DNA of 64,000 bases from Malaya genurostris (Eukaryota > Arthropoda > Insecta > Diptera > Culicidae), in contig NC_080571.1 of NCBI RefSeq assembly GCF_030247185.1, positions 231,959,666 through 232,023,665 of the forward strand. Direction: 5' to 3'. Shown in pieces: positions 13,171-24,108 of the stretch. A program made the translations under genes and the position numbers. The notes beneath the pieces are model-generated. The model was not told where the DNA came from and made no database searches. It saw nothing but the letters and a program-made list of their open reading frames with translations. Position 1 is the stretch's first letter; each line of letters opens with the position of its first letter.

Positions 13171-13282
13171 TATCGGAATAAATGCGGCTTTCTCAGTCAA
13201 ATGGATATAGGCAAACGATTTGTTTATAAAACATTCGTTTGCCTATATCCATTTGACTGAGAAAGCCGCATTTATTCCGATA
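13171..13282. repeat. Perfect inverted repeat (48-bp arms, 16-bp loop)
   Basis: 13,171-13,218 and 13,235-13,282 are exact reverse complements, starting TATCGGAATAAATGCGGC, around a 16-base AT-rich loop. If transcribed it would form a 48-bp hairpin. The words CAAATGGTTAT occur on both sides of it, possibly marking an insertion. It could be a young foldback MITE or a hairpin-RNA source. Confidence 0.85.
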
Positions 13283-14894
13283 AAACTCCAAAACAGTCGA
13301 TATATACACACTTCAAATGGTTATTAAGTAAATGTAAAAAATTATGAATTATTAACAGAAGAGGAAGAGAACAAAGGAAATCTGACGTATGTTTTTGGAC
13401 CCATTTTGAAATGTTCACGACGATATGACTCATATGCATTGTCGATGTCAGTTATTGAGTTTAGCCATTTTTTTTTGTGATCGTGGGGTTTTGCTTCGAT
13501 ACATCGCCGTACTGTTGTCAACAAATTTATCTTTCTGTTGATATTTCATCAGTTGATCGAAAGCTTATGATGAGTCTATTAGTTTTATATTCGGAGTTTA
13601 TCATGGGTGTTAGTGACTAATGGGTCAATGTTCCAGTCAGGAATTACTTTTCAAAAAATTTCAAATATTTTCTAATCAACTACAATACTGCTTCAGTTGC
13701 AAATGTTACAACGTCTTACTCTGATATTATTTCCAAAGGGGGTAACTTGCAACAAATCGTGGCTGTTAGCATGTTATACGATACACTAGGAAGCTATCAC
13801 GTGGACTGTCTGAACTCTCCGAAACCTGAATAGTCTACATTTCTCAACTGTTTACGGCGGCATACATTAGCTAGAAAACCATCACCGAACTCAAGTATCT
13901 TGTTCACAACATTTGTTTACACCTTGTTTTCGTGTCCCATTCCGCTTCTATTCAACATGGTAGAGTTGAAAGTCATTCGCTGAAAACGAACGAAGGAAGG
14001 CAAGCAACATACGAGACGTAACTCCAGCGCAAATATTTGGCTGATAAAAATATTCCGGAGCAAACTGCCTGTAAAGTTCAGGGATAGATAACCCACAGGT
14101 TTACCGATTCTCGGCGGCCAGCTTACACGCTCTTGGGGTGTCTGCAAAATGAGTTCTCATTTGATATGCTTGTCAACTGCGGTGACTCTTTTGACATTAC
14201 TTTCCGATGAGCTCCGTCAATGTTGATTAGTTTGGTTCCCCTTTTGACAGTTCACTCACTGCTATATTAGGACAGCGGCATATGGTTTTTTTCTGGGTTT
14301 AGTTTTCTTTGACTGCATATCCTAAAAAGCTGTAATCAGCTCGTGTTATTTAAATAAAAGTTGGCCCGCTTATCACAAAAAATAGCCAGAGTGGCGTGTG
14401 TTTTTACTTTCAACTCTACGACTGATGATGGTTTTTTTGGGAAACAAGAGCACACAAATTATGGATGTACAAATATTTATCCGATGTTTCGGTGAGATGA
14501 GTTCCATAAACGTAGGCTGTTTTCTGGGTGTCACAAATCTCTACATCTGCACTGATTCATATCTTTTGTTTATACATGGCGTGACGAAAGTACAGCCAAG
14601 GCAAAGTGGTAATTTTTATCAACACCAAAATCATAGTATTTGAGTATTGAATTGGCTTGGCGTAAAATATTAGGACTATAACGAAGTAATTTAGAACCGA
14701 ACTTAGTGATGTGATGCATGTCATTTCGACAATTCGAACATGCTTTAACGGCTATAAAATCATGCAAAAATTTGACGATTGAAATCCCAGCTAGAAGCAA
14801 ATATTCTATTCGTAATAAATTATTTAAAATTAAAAAAAGCTAAATTTGAAGTATACACTGTACTCACTGGCATTCATTTTCATTTACTTCGCAG
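13283..14894 (+). other. Intron sequence upstream of the caudal homeobox exon
   Basis: Non-coding sequence ending in a pyrimidine-containing 3' splice site (ATTTACTTCGCAG, last G at 14,894). No exon encoding a Caudal N-terminus was found here. ORFs on both strands at 13,917-14,147 and 14,398-14,800 are unconvincing. Confidence 0.6.
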
Positions 14895-15388
14895 GCAAAA
14901 CTCGCACCAAGGACAAATACCGGGTCGTTTATACGGACAACCAGCGGTTCGAGTTGGAGAAGGAATTCCACTACACCCGATACATCACCATACGGCGAAA
15001 ATCTGAACTGGCACAAAAGCTACAGCTATCCGAGCGGCAGGTGAAAATCTGGTTCCAAAACCGCCGCGCCAAGGACCGCAAGCAGAAGAAGAAGTCCGAA
15101 AATGGTCCAATCAACATGAACGGCCAATCGCTGATGGCAGCTCACTCCCAGCATCACAACGCATCCCAGGCCATGTCTAGCTTGCTGGTGGACACAAAGC
15201 CGAAACTCGAACCGTCACTGCATCTGTCCCATTTGCACCAAATGAGTGCGATGAGCATGGGGATGGGCTCGATGGGGCTGCATCATGCTCACCACCCGTT
15301 ACATCCACACCTTGGAGTACCGACGTCGCAGCACCTCAATCAGGGTCACGGTTCGCAAGGGCCGCCGGCTTCACTGAATGTGATGTGA
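14895..15388 (+). CDS. cad: Caudal homeodomain protein, terminal coding exon (partial gene)
   Basis: Caudal/Cdx is a homeodomain transcription factor that binds TTTATG-type sites and drives posterior patterning and gut identity in insects. This exon starts after a CAG acceptor with two bases of a split codon, then encodes 163 residues to a TGA. The first 65 residues are a complete homeodomain of Caudal type: basic start [14 protein letters not shown], middle [13 protein letters not shown], and recognition helix [17 protein letters not shown] with the invariant W, F, N and R. After it come a lysine run and a His/Met-rich tail including [12 protein letters not shown], a stretch shared with dipteran Caudal, and a final SLNVM. 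The amino-terminal exon(s), expected to hold the hexapeptide, are not in the window, so the intron is at least several kb and probably longer than 14.8 kb. Identity is secure; exact gene limits are not. Confidence 0.95.
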
Positions 15389-15772
15389 TGTGGTTCGTTC
15401 GAAGCACCCGATTTAAATCTATGCGAGTAAAATCATAAATTACGAGCGTTTAGCCAGCTTAAAAGTTTATTAGTAGTGAAAGGAAAACTTATTCGAGATA
15501 TCGTAGCGGACCCATGGAGGTAGAAAAAAATTGGTTGCATCGAGTAGATATCTATGTATGAAAGTTTTAGCATGCTGGAAGCGAAAATGCCTTATTAGAG
15601 TCGGAACAAGTCAACCATTTTGTTGCTTCCCGATGCCGCAACTACGTTGCTAACCAAATTCCGGTCACGCCGTAAAACGAAACAAAAACAACAGTATCTA
15701 TCCATCCATTCCCGTATAATTATCCCGTTGCCGAGGTTTGCCTGTGTTATGAATAATTTATGAACCAATAAA
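15389..15772 (+). other. Likely caudal 3' UTR with polyadenylation signal
   Basis: Sequence following the caudal stop, with no further coding. An AATAAA hexamer at 15,767-15,772 is the first plausible polyadenylation signal seen on the plus strand. Assigning it to caudal is inference from position. Confidence 0.4.
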
Positions 15773-17219
15773 TCCCCTCCCTGATTATATTTCGGTACCA
15801 TGCCGACTGTAGCCCCATTTTCCATGGACTGTTTTCAATGTCCTTTCGGATGAAGAGAAACTGGAAATTTTACATTATTTTTATTTCTCAATTCAACTAG
15901 ATGGAACTGTGTCCATTTCGACCAACTGGCTACTTTCCAACGAAACTTAGTTTTGAAGCTATGTAGGCGCCCCCGACTTGCCATGTGGGCATTGGCTTGG
16001 CTATAGCATCAAAAATACCCGAATCGAATCCATTGTTTCCACGTACCAATTTTCGAAAAGACGTGTCTACAGCCGTTACATTTTGGAAACAGCATAGCTA
16101 TTAAATCAACAAAGTGCAATGTAAAAAAATGATATACTTTTAATAACATTAATTTTAGTCTGTAAGAATTGTTAGTTTTCAAAATGCAACGAGTTTAAGC
16201 TGAGAACATGCCTATATACGATATCGTGATGACTCTTGACAAAATTTATATAACGAAAACATCGAAACGGTAAATATTTATTCTTATCGTCATCATCCGT
16301 CAGTTCAGCTTGCGTACGCTGACAACAATGTGACAGATAACATCTGTAGGAAACGTGACGTTCAGCTTTGTCGTAGAAAAACGAAAGCGATTGATTCTGG
16401 AATTGGTTTATATTCTAGCCTTCAACTGTGCTAATTGATTGATTTGATTGCCGGCTGAGTATTAATAATCTTTACACTTTAATCAAATTGAACAGAAACA
16501 GAACACATAAAAATTGTATTAAAGACTTCAAATTTCAAATAAAGACATTGGCGAATCATTGCAACTATTGTCGCTATATTTTTTGTAAATATTATTCATG
16601 ATTCGTGTCACTGTAGCTAATATTATTCTTTGACGATAATTGTTGTTGAACTTTTGTCATCTGAGACCGCCATTTATACAGGAGAGGTGCTAATTGTTTC
16701 ACACGGACACCTCTCAGACCCAGGCTCAAATTTGAGAGACTGGACGAACTTAAATCAGAGATTAATTTGCGGCCTTCGTTTGGCATTCTTTCGTTGCGGT
16801 TTAGTAGTAGCAGTAGTGTTTGGTAGTAGTTGTAGTATTAAAGTTAGTGTTAGAAGTAATAATATAAGTGCGACGGGTTTTCCCAGGATAATCACGCACC
16901 GGCTGAAAGTCCAATAGTTGCAAAAAGTGCTGAATCGAGATTACGCTACAATTAGATTGTTTTTTTTTTCGTCTTCATACTGCTTTTTGGTTGTTTTTGT
17001 TTACCCTACTCAGCTTTGAGTTACATTCTCCGAAGTATGCTCTATGTGAATCCAATTGACTACTTAATAATGAAGGTTTTGTGAGAAAATTGTTATCGTA
17101 GGTAATCCATTTAGTTTTTGTAAGTGAAACGAAAATAAAGAAAAATCATTATCTCATAGCTTTAGTGTTCATTTTGATTGTTGATAGAGTATATCACATA
17201 TCCCAGTGTTCAATTTTTC
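15773..17219. other. Non-coding intergenic stretch
   Basis: I see no gene, RNA or complete mobile element. ORFs of 64-95 codons at 16,592-16,917 overlap on opposite strands and look like chance openings in a locally less AT-rich patch. Confidence 0.4.
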
Positions 17220-18310
17220 CCAGAAAGTGCAAGAGTATGTTTACAAAACCATCGTTTTGGGGGTTTCGGCTGTTTTTTTGACTATAAAACCTATAACAAA
17301 AGTTGAATCTTGATAAAAATCAGTGCAAAAGATTGCCGAGATTAGAAGGCCTTCCATTCGAAAATCGCTTCACGAAAACTGATTACATATTTTTGTTACA
17401 TACACGCAAACATAATAAAACGACTGTTTCCGATCCCGACAAATAGAATAGTCCGATACTTAGTCCGCCGTGTCTTGGTGGGAAGTTCTGCGCCTAACTA
17501 ATAGTTTTCTTTGACTCGGTTTCGCTATTAATATCGTTACGTCGGTATTAAAATAAATAGTTTACAAAACCATCGATATTAAAAAAATTCCAGCGAAAGA
17601 TGCAATTCCGCCGATCGTGTATTCCATCATTCTCATTATTTCAAGGCAATTTAAAAATTATCATACAACATTGACTTCGGGTTCGTTTTTATAAAAATGC
17701 ATTTTGCAATTAGGCGACCCTTTCACGAGAAATATTAATGTTATTTTTAATGATTACTAAAGTAACGTCATTCCAAATTTGTATGGAGGATTCATCGTTA
17801 CTGCCCTTAAACGTATATAGGATAATTTCTAAATAGGATTTGAAACCAAAGTCGAAACAATCATCGATGTGTTTCTCCATTTGCTGTCAATGTTAGATTC
17901 GCCCTTCTTTGAATAACAGCTGAAATAGAGTTTAAAAACATTTGTTGACGACTCGATTCGGTTTGTTTTAAAGATTTATAAAATAAAAGTAACTAGTTGC
18001 GAAATGTAAAGATGATTTTTTGAGATGTGTTCCTCGAATTTTTTTAGGCTTGTTTGTAAACAGTACCGCTGGACTGTCTAGGATGAATGCAATGATAACA
18101 GAGGTATTTTGGCCCACTTTAAGATTGATTTTATTTTGGCCCACTTTGTAAAAATATCCCCCAAATGTTATAATATCTTTGAAAACCTCTTCCGCAATAG
18201 ATAATTTAATGTGATTAGCTTCAAATTGATGCAACATGGGTTACTTAACATCGATAAAATCCGATGAAATTGATAAAGTTTGTTAGGTGGGCCACAAAAT
18301 TTGTGAAGTG
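17220..18310. repeat. Dispersed repeat pieces shared with 20.27-20.6 kb
   Basis: 17,312-17,432 (GATAAAAATCAGTGCAAAA onwards) recurs in the same orientation at about 20,275-20,392. 17,900-18,085 recurs in the opposite orientation at about 20,430-20,590, including the word TTTGTAAACAGTACCGCT. The two blocks are therefore copies of one non-coding mobile element, both decayed or rearranged. Nothing coding is visible. Confidence 0.55.
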
Positions 18311-18649
18311 GCCAAAATACCTCTGTTACCCTAAGTAATCTTCCCACGAAAAAAGGGTTTAAGCACAGATCTCTTTATTTACATTTTCATTTGCGAAATG
18401 TAAGACTGATTTTATATTTGGCTCTTAACTCTTCACATAACTATCAAACAAAATCCGCAAACTTTCAATTGATATTGGAAACTTTGACTACGGAATAATT
18501 GAAAGGAAAAGGAAACAAATAGAGGCTCTCATTTGCAGATACATTTTTTTTTGTCGTGGAACGAATTTTTGGACGACTAGTAAGCACCACGGCTTCTTTT
18601 GAAAGAATGAGTGAGTAGCAAGGCCGCTTTTACATAGGGGCAGTGGGGG

Positions 18650-19365
18650 CACAGACTAACAGACAGGACACTCAAATTAGATTCTTCAATCATTTTAACG
18701 GTCATTTCGAATATTCCTTTATTTGGGACAGTACTCACATGTGTCATGATGGCGCCACGTTACCCTATCAAAACATCCTGTCTGTCATCTAGACTGTGTT
18801 TATTTTTTTCATTTACCAACAGAGTTGCCATTCATGCAGAATTCTGTAATGTATTGATTTGTATACGTCCATGCGAATTTCATGCAGGATACAAATTTAA
18901 TACATATTGCCAAAACTATATACAGAATTATGCCTACTTCTCATCCTCCAACGCAATACAAAATCGAACCCGTTTTGTTACAATATTTACTTGCTTCTGG
19001 TCTGCCGCCACTTAATTTTGGGTGAAAACTACCAACACAATAAAAAATAGTCTAGATGAACTACGTTGAGTCAAATAAATGGTTACCTTCCAACATCGCG
19101 AAAAAGTAAAATATATTATCAACGTAATCCAAAAATTTATTGTGACGATTCATTTTCAAAAATTTTGATGAAATCAGGCATCCCTGCAAGCAGCTGATCG
19201 GTGTTGACAAACGAGGGGAAACCAACTAGTAGAAAAACTTTTACGTCACACAAGGGGTGTACCGATAGTAAATAGTTCGCGCAGTACAATATAGGTGGAA
19301 CTAGTGCATCACGAAAAATTATTTTTATAAGAATTTACTCATACTGTCATGTCTGTTAGTCTGTG
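18650..19365. mobile_element. Complete 716-bp TIR element (empty-site copy)
   Basis: The ends are inverted repeats starting CACAGACTAACAGACA. Flanks carry GTGGGGG on both sides (18,643-18,649 and 19,366-19,372); because CA follows on both sides the duplication could be read as 7 to 9 bp. A second copy lies at 29,957-32,138 with its own duplication TTTATAC. This copy lacks the insertion present in the second, giving the pre-insertion sequence. There is no transposase. The superfamily is unresolved; 9 bp would suit Mutator-like elements. Confidence 0.8.
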
Positions 19366-20274
19366 GTGGGGGCAAGTGCCACGGTCTTAGGGGGCCTCGG
19401 ACAGGACCAACCGAGCAAAACAAACAAAAGACAGTTAGCACTACAACATCTTGCCCCCGGGCCCATTAATAAATAAAAGGGGCACTGATAAGTAGAAAGT
19501 CTTTTCCAGAAAATCGTACTCAAGAGGAATTGGATTGACGATTTTTTTAAATGATAGGAAAATTAACTGTAGTAAATTATACGTAAAGGCTCATAATTAT
19601 ACGTAAGTGACTCATAAAAGTAAATTATACGTAAGTGACTCATAAAAAAACATTTACCGTAGTAAGAAAGAAATTATTTTCGGTAGAAAGAAATAATTGC
19701 CAAAACTGTTTGGTCACGGTACTCATGTGTTTCTCAGTTACTCAATTAAGGCGAATGCACCAATTTTCATTTTGTCTTAGAGGTTTCAATATGTGAAATG
19801 AATAATGATATTGAGATGATTAAGGATACTGCTACCTTATTATTTTTCCTCATTGTACTAGCTGATAGAAAGAATCGGTTAAAAGAAATTTTATTACGAA
19901 AAACATTTTAAATCATCTATTACTAGAGGAAACTTATTTTAACTTATCCAGAAATGTAATGCTGTCGTCATCCCTATTAATGTTATTTGAGAAACCCGTG
20001 AAAAATCTATTTCGAAATTTTCTGACCTCTACTTTCGGTTTTCAAAAACCATGCCATGAAGATTTCGTAACCTTTATTAGTCGTAACGTAAATGATTGTG
20101 GGGAATTTCTAGAATTCATCACGCAAGTAAGATCCGGATAAAATTCAACAGCAACCAAAGAGACTATGTATTTAGACACACTCAGGCAAAAAATATTCAT
20201 ATATTTTTTATTGCATAATTTTTTCGTATGGTTTTTTGTCACAAGGATATTGTATGCGATTCATTAGACCGCTG
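19366..20274. repeat. Intergenic DNA with a short tandem repeat
   Basis: 19,574-19,650 holds about three copies of a roughly 31-bp word built on AATTATACGTAAGTGACTCA. A C/G-rich patch follows the TIR element at 19,373-19,470 and may be part of an older host element into which that element inserted. No gene is seen. Confidence 0.45.
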
Positions 20275-21240
20275 ATAAAAATCAGTGCAAAAATTGCCGC
20301 TATTAGAAGGCCTTCCATTCCAAAATCGGTTCACGGAAAATGGAGTACATATTTTTGTTACATACACGCAAACATAAAAGCACGACTGTTTCCAAGATTA
20401 GATTTTTTTATCGTGACGTCACAAATGAACAAGAATTCATCCTTGACAGTTCAGCGGTACTGTTTACAAACAAGTTTAAACAAAGTCGAGGAACACAATC
20501 ATCTTTACAATTCACAACTAGCCACTTTTATTTAATAAAACTCTGAAACGAATCGTTAACAAATGTTTTGAAACTCTATTTGGGCGATATTGATCGTGAA
20601 CGTTCTCATCCGTTTGTCAACAGACAAATAAACAAAAAAGTATGTTTACAAACAGTACCGCTAAATTGTCAAAATGTGTTCATCAGATTGAGGTTAGCAG
20701 TGACGGTTAAAAACCTTATTACATCACAAATGAATTCGTTATGAATAAAGTTCATTTGTTATATGTACCGGTGGTTTGTTTACATTTCCAATAACAAGTA
20801 TTTAAATTAGAATGAACATGTGAACCAACCACCGTTTTCTGCTAAATGATGTTCATTCAGCGAATTTTATGAGGCTGTGACATGTTCGTGTAAAACCTAA
20901 TAACTGAAATTCATCGAAACATCTCACTTTGCAAATGGGTGTATAGTCTATAATCATTGAATTGCACTACTAGGTATGCACGAACATGACATAACCACAC
21001 AAACTGAGCTGGATGAACTTCGTTTGACAGCTATCAGTGTTTTGTTTACATGTTCATTCTGTATTATTTCATTCTGTTCCATGCAAAACATAATTGTGTT
21101 CCTTGTCTTTCCAGTGAAAACAAACCACCGAAAGCTGTGAAAGATGAATTTGATTCTACGACAGTTCATTTGTGTCGTCATCGTGCAAAACCTAATAATG
21201 GACGCTAGTGTCTTAATGTCTGTCCTGAACATGTAACCAC
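20275..21240. repeat. Cluster of related MITEs
   Basis: 20,275-20,600 repeats the 17.3-18.1 kb family. 20,644-20,783 is a 140-bp foldback whose ends read GTTTACAAACAGTACCGCT and, inverted, GTAAACAAACCACCGGTAC. 20,870-21,200 contains two oppositely oriented stretches with the words CATGTTCGTG, CAAAACCTAATAA and GACAGTTCATTTGTGTCGTC, also found in the tandem array at 11.8-13.0 kb. So one MITE family is spread over this region in several states of decay. Confidence 0.6.
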
Positions 21241-22928
21241 AGAAAAGTCCAAGTGCAAAATTAACTCATCGATATTGAACTGGTTTCATAAAAGTTTTGC
21301 GAACAGAAAAAAAATCAAAACGAAACCATGTATACAATTGATTTGAATTCAGAATTTATCTGGCCATAGCACTGCTGAGTGAATTCCAGTTGCGTTGTGA
21401 CAATTGGTTATATTACTCTCCGGATTTTTCACGGTTAGTTTTGACTTCTAGGTTGCATCATATGATTTTTCGAACGGCTTTTCCACCGAAATGCCGTGGT
21501 TTTATCTCTCAAGACAGGTCTTGGGGCCGATTCCAGTGCAATCCAAGTTTAAGTTTAGTGGCTCCAATAGAAAAGTTTCACTTATAGAGTGGCACGATCA
21601 AAAATTGGTCAACTTCAACTTGGTGCTTTTGATTTCATCATGCATGAAAAAACTGGAACTCTTTTCATTTTGAAAATATGTAATTTCGAATAATCTTGTG
21701 TACCTCATCTGTTATCGTGGCTAGAACAGCAACATGTATTTCGGGACCAAAGATATCAACCAGTAAATTTCTGTGTAGGAGTGCCTTAAGGAAAAATCTG
21801 TTGCCTTTACTGAAGCAACACAATAGTTATGTTCTACTTCGGCTGGATTTGGTATCTTGCCATTGAGTATAGAGGTCATGGAGTGGTATACAATTTATGT
21901 AATGGCCAAGGACAACACTCATCGAAAAATATTTTCTCATCGTCAAACGGAACCTCGAATACGCGAAACTCAGTTGTCAGCGAGATGCAGTGCATAAATC
22001 AACTGGAGGTCTACAACGAAGAAAGTTACCAAGGAGTCTGTGCAATATTAAACAAAAGTTAGAAAAAAATCAAGGATTATTCACAGCCTAAAACCGTAGC
22101 TTTAGTGAATTTATATTACTTTATTCAGCATGTACTGAATTTATAAAAGAAACAAGATTCGATCGTTCGGCCGATTTTTTTGTACCAGTACTACGCCGAG
22201 AAATAAATAATAGTAACTGACTATTTTTTTTCAAATAATGTAAAACTAAATATGAAGCTAAAAAAACTCAATATATTGTTTATATAAAATCGTTTTTGTA
22301 GAAAGTACGCGTTCGTTAAATGTTTTTCAACTAAATATTTATTTTTTCCGCGCTGGAATTTTAATTGAAATCGTAATAAATATTGAAAAATAAATATAAT
22401 TTTGAATGAGAGATGGGGATTTAGAGCCCGTGTATTCCCGTGTAAACACCAAGTATTGAAAAATTAAATTAAACCACTTGAAATATGATAAAAATACCTA
22501 TTATAATTTACATCGAATCTTCAATTATATTAGATTGAGATCCAAGCAGTTGAAGCTCAAAAACAAACCAAGCATTTGATATTCAACTGAAAAATTTCCA
22601 GCCTAGAGCGGCTTGATCAGAATGCTAATGCTGTATTCAGATAGTATTTCGAAGCACCTCATTGTTTCCATGTATTCTCCAACAACCCGCAACCTGCATC
22701 TTCCGTCCCATTCGCTATATTGGTTCACCCTCTGTTCAAATTTGGATCATTATTTATTCCTTTTCTTGTGATGATACAGGCCACTCTTTACAAGTTCAGA
22801 ACTGATGCCACATCCCAAAAGAGCCATAAAATCTGACAACTCCCTGCGGAGAAGGATGGTCAAAGCGTGTATATCTATGTTCAGGTTATAATGCTGCGTT
22901 AAAAATTGACGGTGACTATCCACTGCCA

Positions 22929-22995
<67 letters not shown>

Positions 22996-24108
22996 GAAAC
23001 ATTTAGAAATTGATAGACACACCTCGTACCATAGCAACCGCGAAGATAAAACTGATATATTCAAGATGTAAGATGGCTTTCTGGTTACGAGAATGTGTAG
23101 ATGTATCTTCCATGAGGCAATGCACTGTTGACCGAAGGGAAGTTCAAAGTATGCACTGTTTTCTGCTTAAAACTTTCCAGCCATCTCGATATCATCTTAA
23201 GAGCCTTTTCCTCTCATGTATTTTTCTTTGAAGTCCGATCAAATCAAAATGAATTGAATTTCATTCAGAACCGGTCGTATTTTTCTCGATTAAAGAGGTT
23301 TTTACTTTATAGTCAGCATCGAACCAGACCCTGTCAGCTTGGAGCGAAATCAATTTCAAAATCACGTTCAACAGATCATGTCAAAAATATGGATGCACAG
23401 TGCTGCTATTTTGGCGCGCAGGAATTTGACATTTATCTCCCCTACTTCTATTTACGAGATTCGATGCGGACTCGTCTGAGGGTGCCATACTCGCAAAAAA
23501 GGATGTTGTCAAAGATTTGTTCGAAAACATATGAGAGCTGGATATCTTGTTACTATGATGTCTTTGATCGAACCCAGGTACACGGAATTGCTCGCCATAG
23601 CATTACTACTAAAATATTAGTTGTTTTTTCGGAACTTGATCGGTTAAGATTTGGTACAACAAATCGATGGTTGTTTACTATGAACTATTTTTTGGAAACA
23701 GGACTGGCGGTCAAAACAACTAACGATCTAGTTGAATTTTCAATGTTTAGCGAAGACAAATAATGATAATCTGGGTTGAAACAATTAATGTAGATGTTGT
23801 TCATAAATTTGCATGAGTTGAATGTTATTCGTGTTTTATTTGTCTCAAGCTCTTATTTCATTGACTGAACCTAAATACACCGTAAGTTCGAATGAATTAT
23901 TATTTATCATATAGCGCTTGTAGTACGCTTGGCTGAGTAATCTGAAATTATTTTAAAATGTTTATAAAAAAACTCTCTATTCCAAAACTTTCTCGAACAT
24001 GTGACAGCAGGATCATATCCGGATTCGTGTACTGAATAATTGTTTTTACTATTGTCTGTTTGGACTTCTAATCCAGCAAACTAATCAAACGGATTTTTAT
24101 CATGCTTA
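21241..24108. other. Intergenic stretch with a GT microsatellite
   Basis: No recognisable gene. 22,931-22,992 is an uninterrupted GT dinucleotide run of about 31 units. The 211-codon ORF at 23,128-23,763 has no domain, Kozak context or splice support that I can see and is left uncalled. Confidence 0.5.
22931..22992. repeat. (GT)n microsatellite
   Basis: A pure alternating GT tract of about 62 bases, flanked by CCACA and ATGGAA. Length is likely to vary between individuals. Confidence 0.98.

Noticed and set aside
1..14894. Search for the caudal N-terminal exon
   Set aside because: No frame with a Caudal start or hexapeptide was found; the exon most likely lies upstream of the window.
21680..22062. 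Possible transposase remnant around the 77-codon ORF
   Set aside because: Composition hints at old coding sequence, but I could not match any catalytic motif.
23128..23763. 211-codon plus-strand ORF
   Set aside because: No domain, low-complexity composition typical of AT-rich DNA, no Kozak or splice support, and no repeat copies to suggest a transposase.
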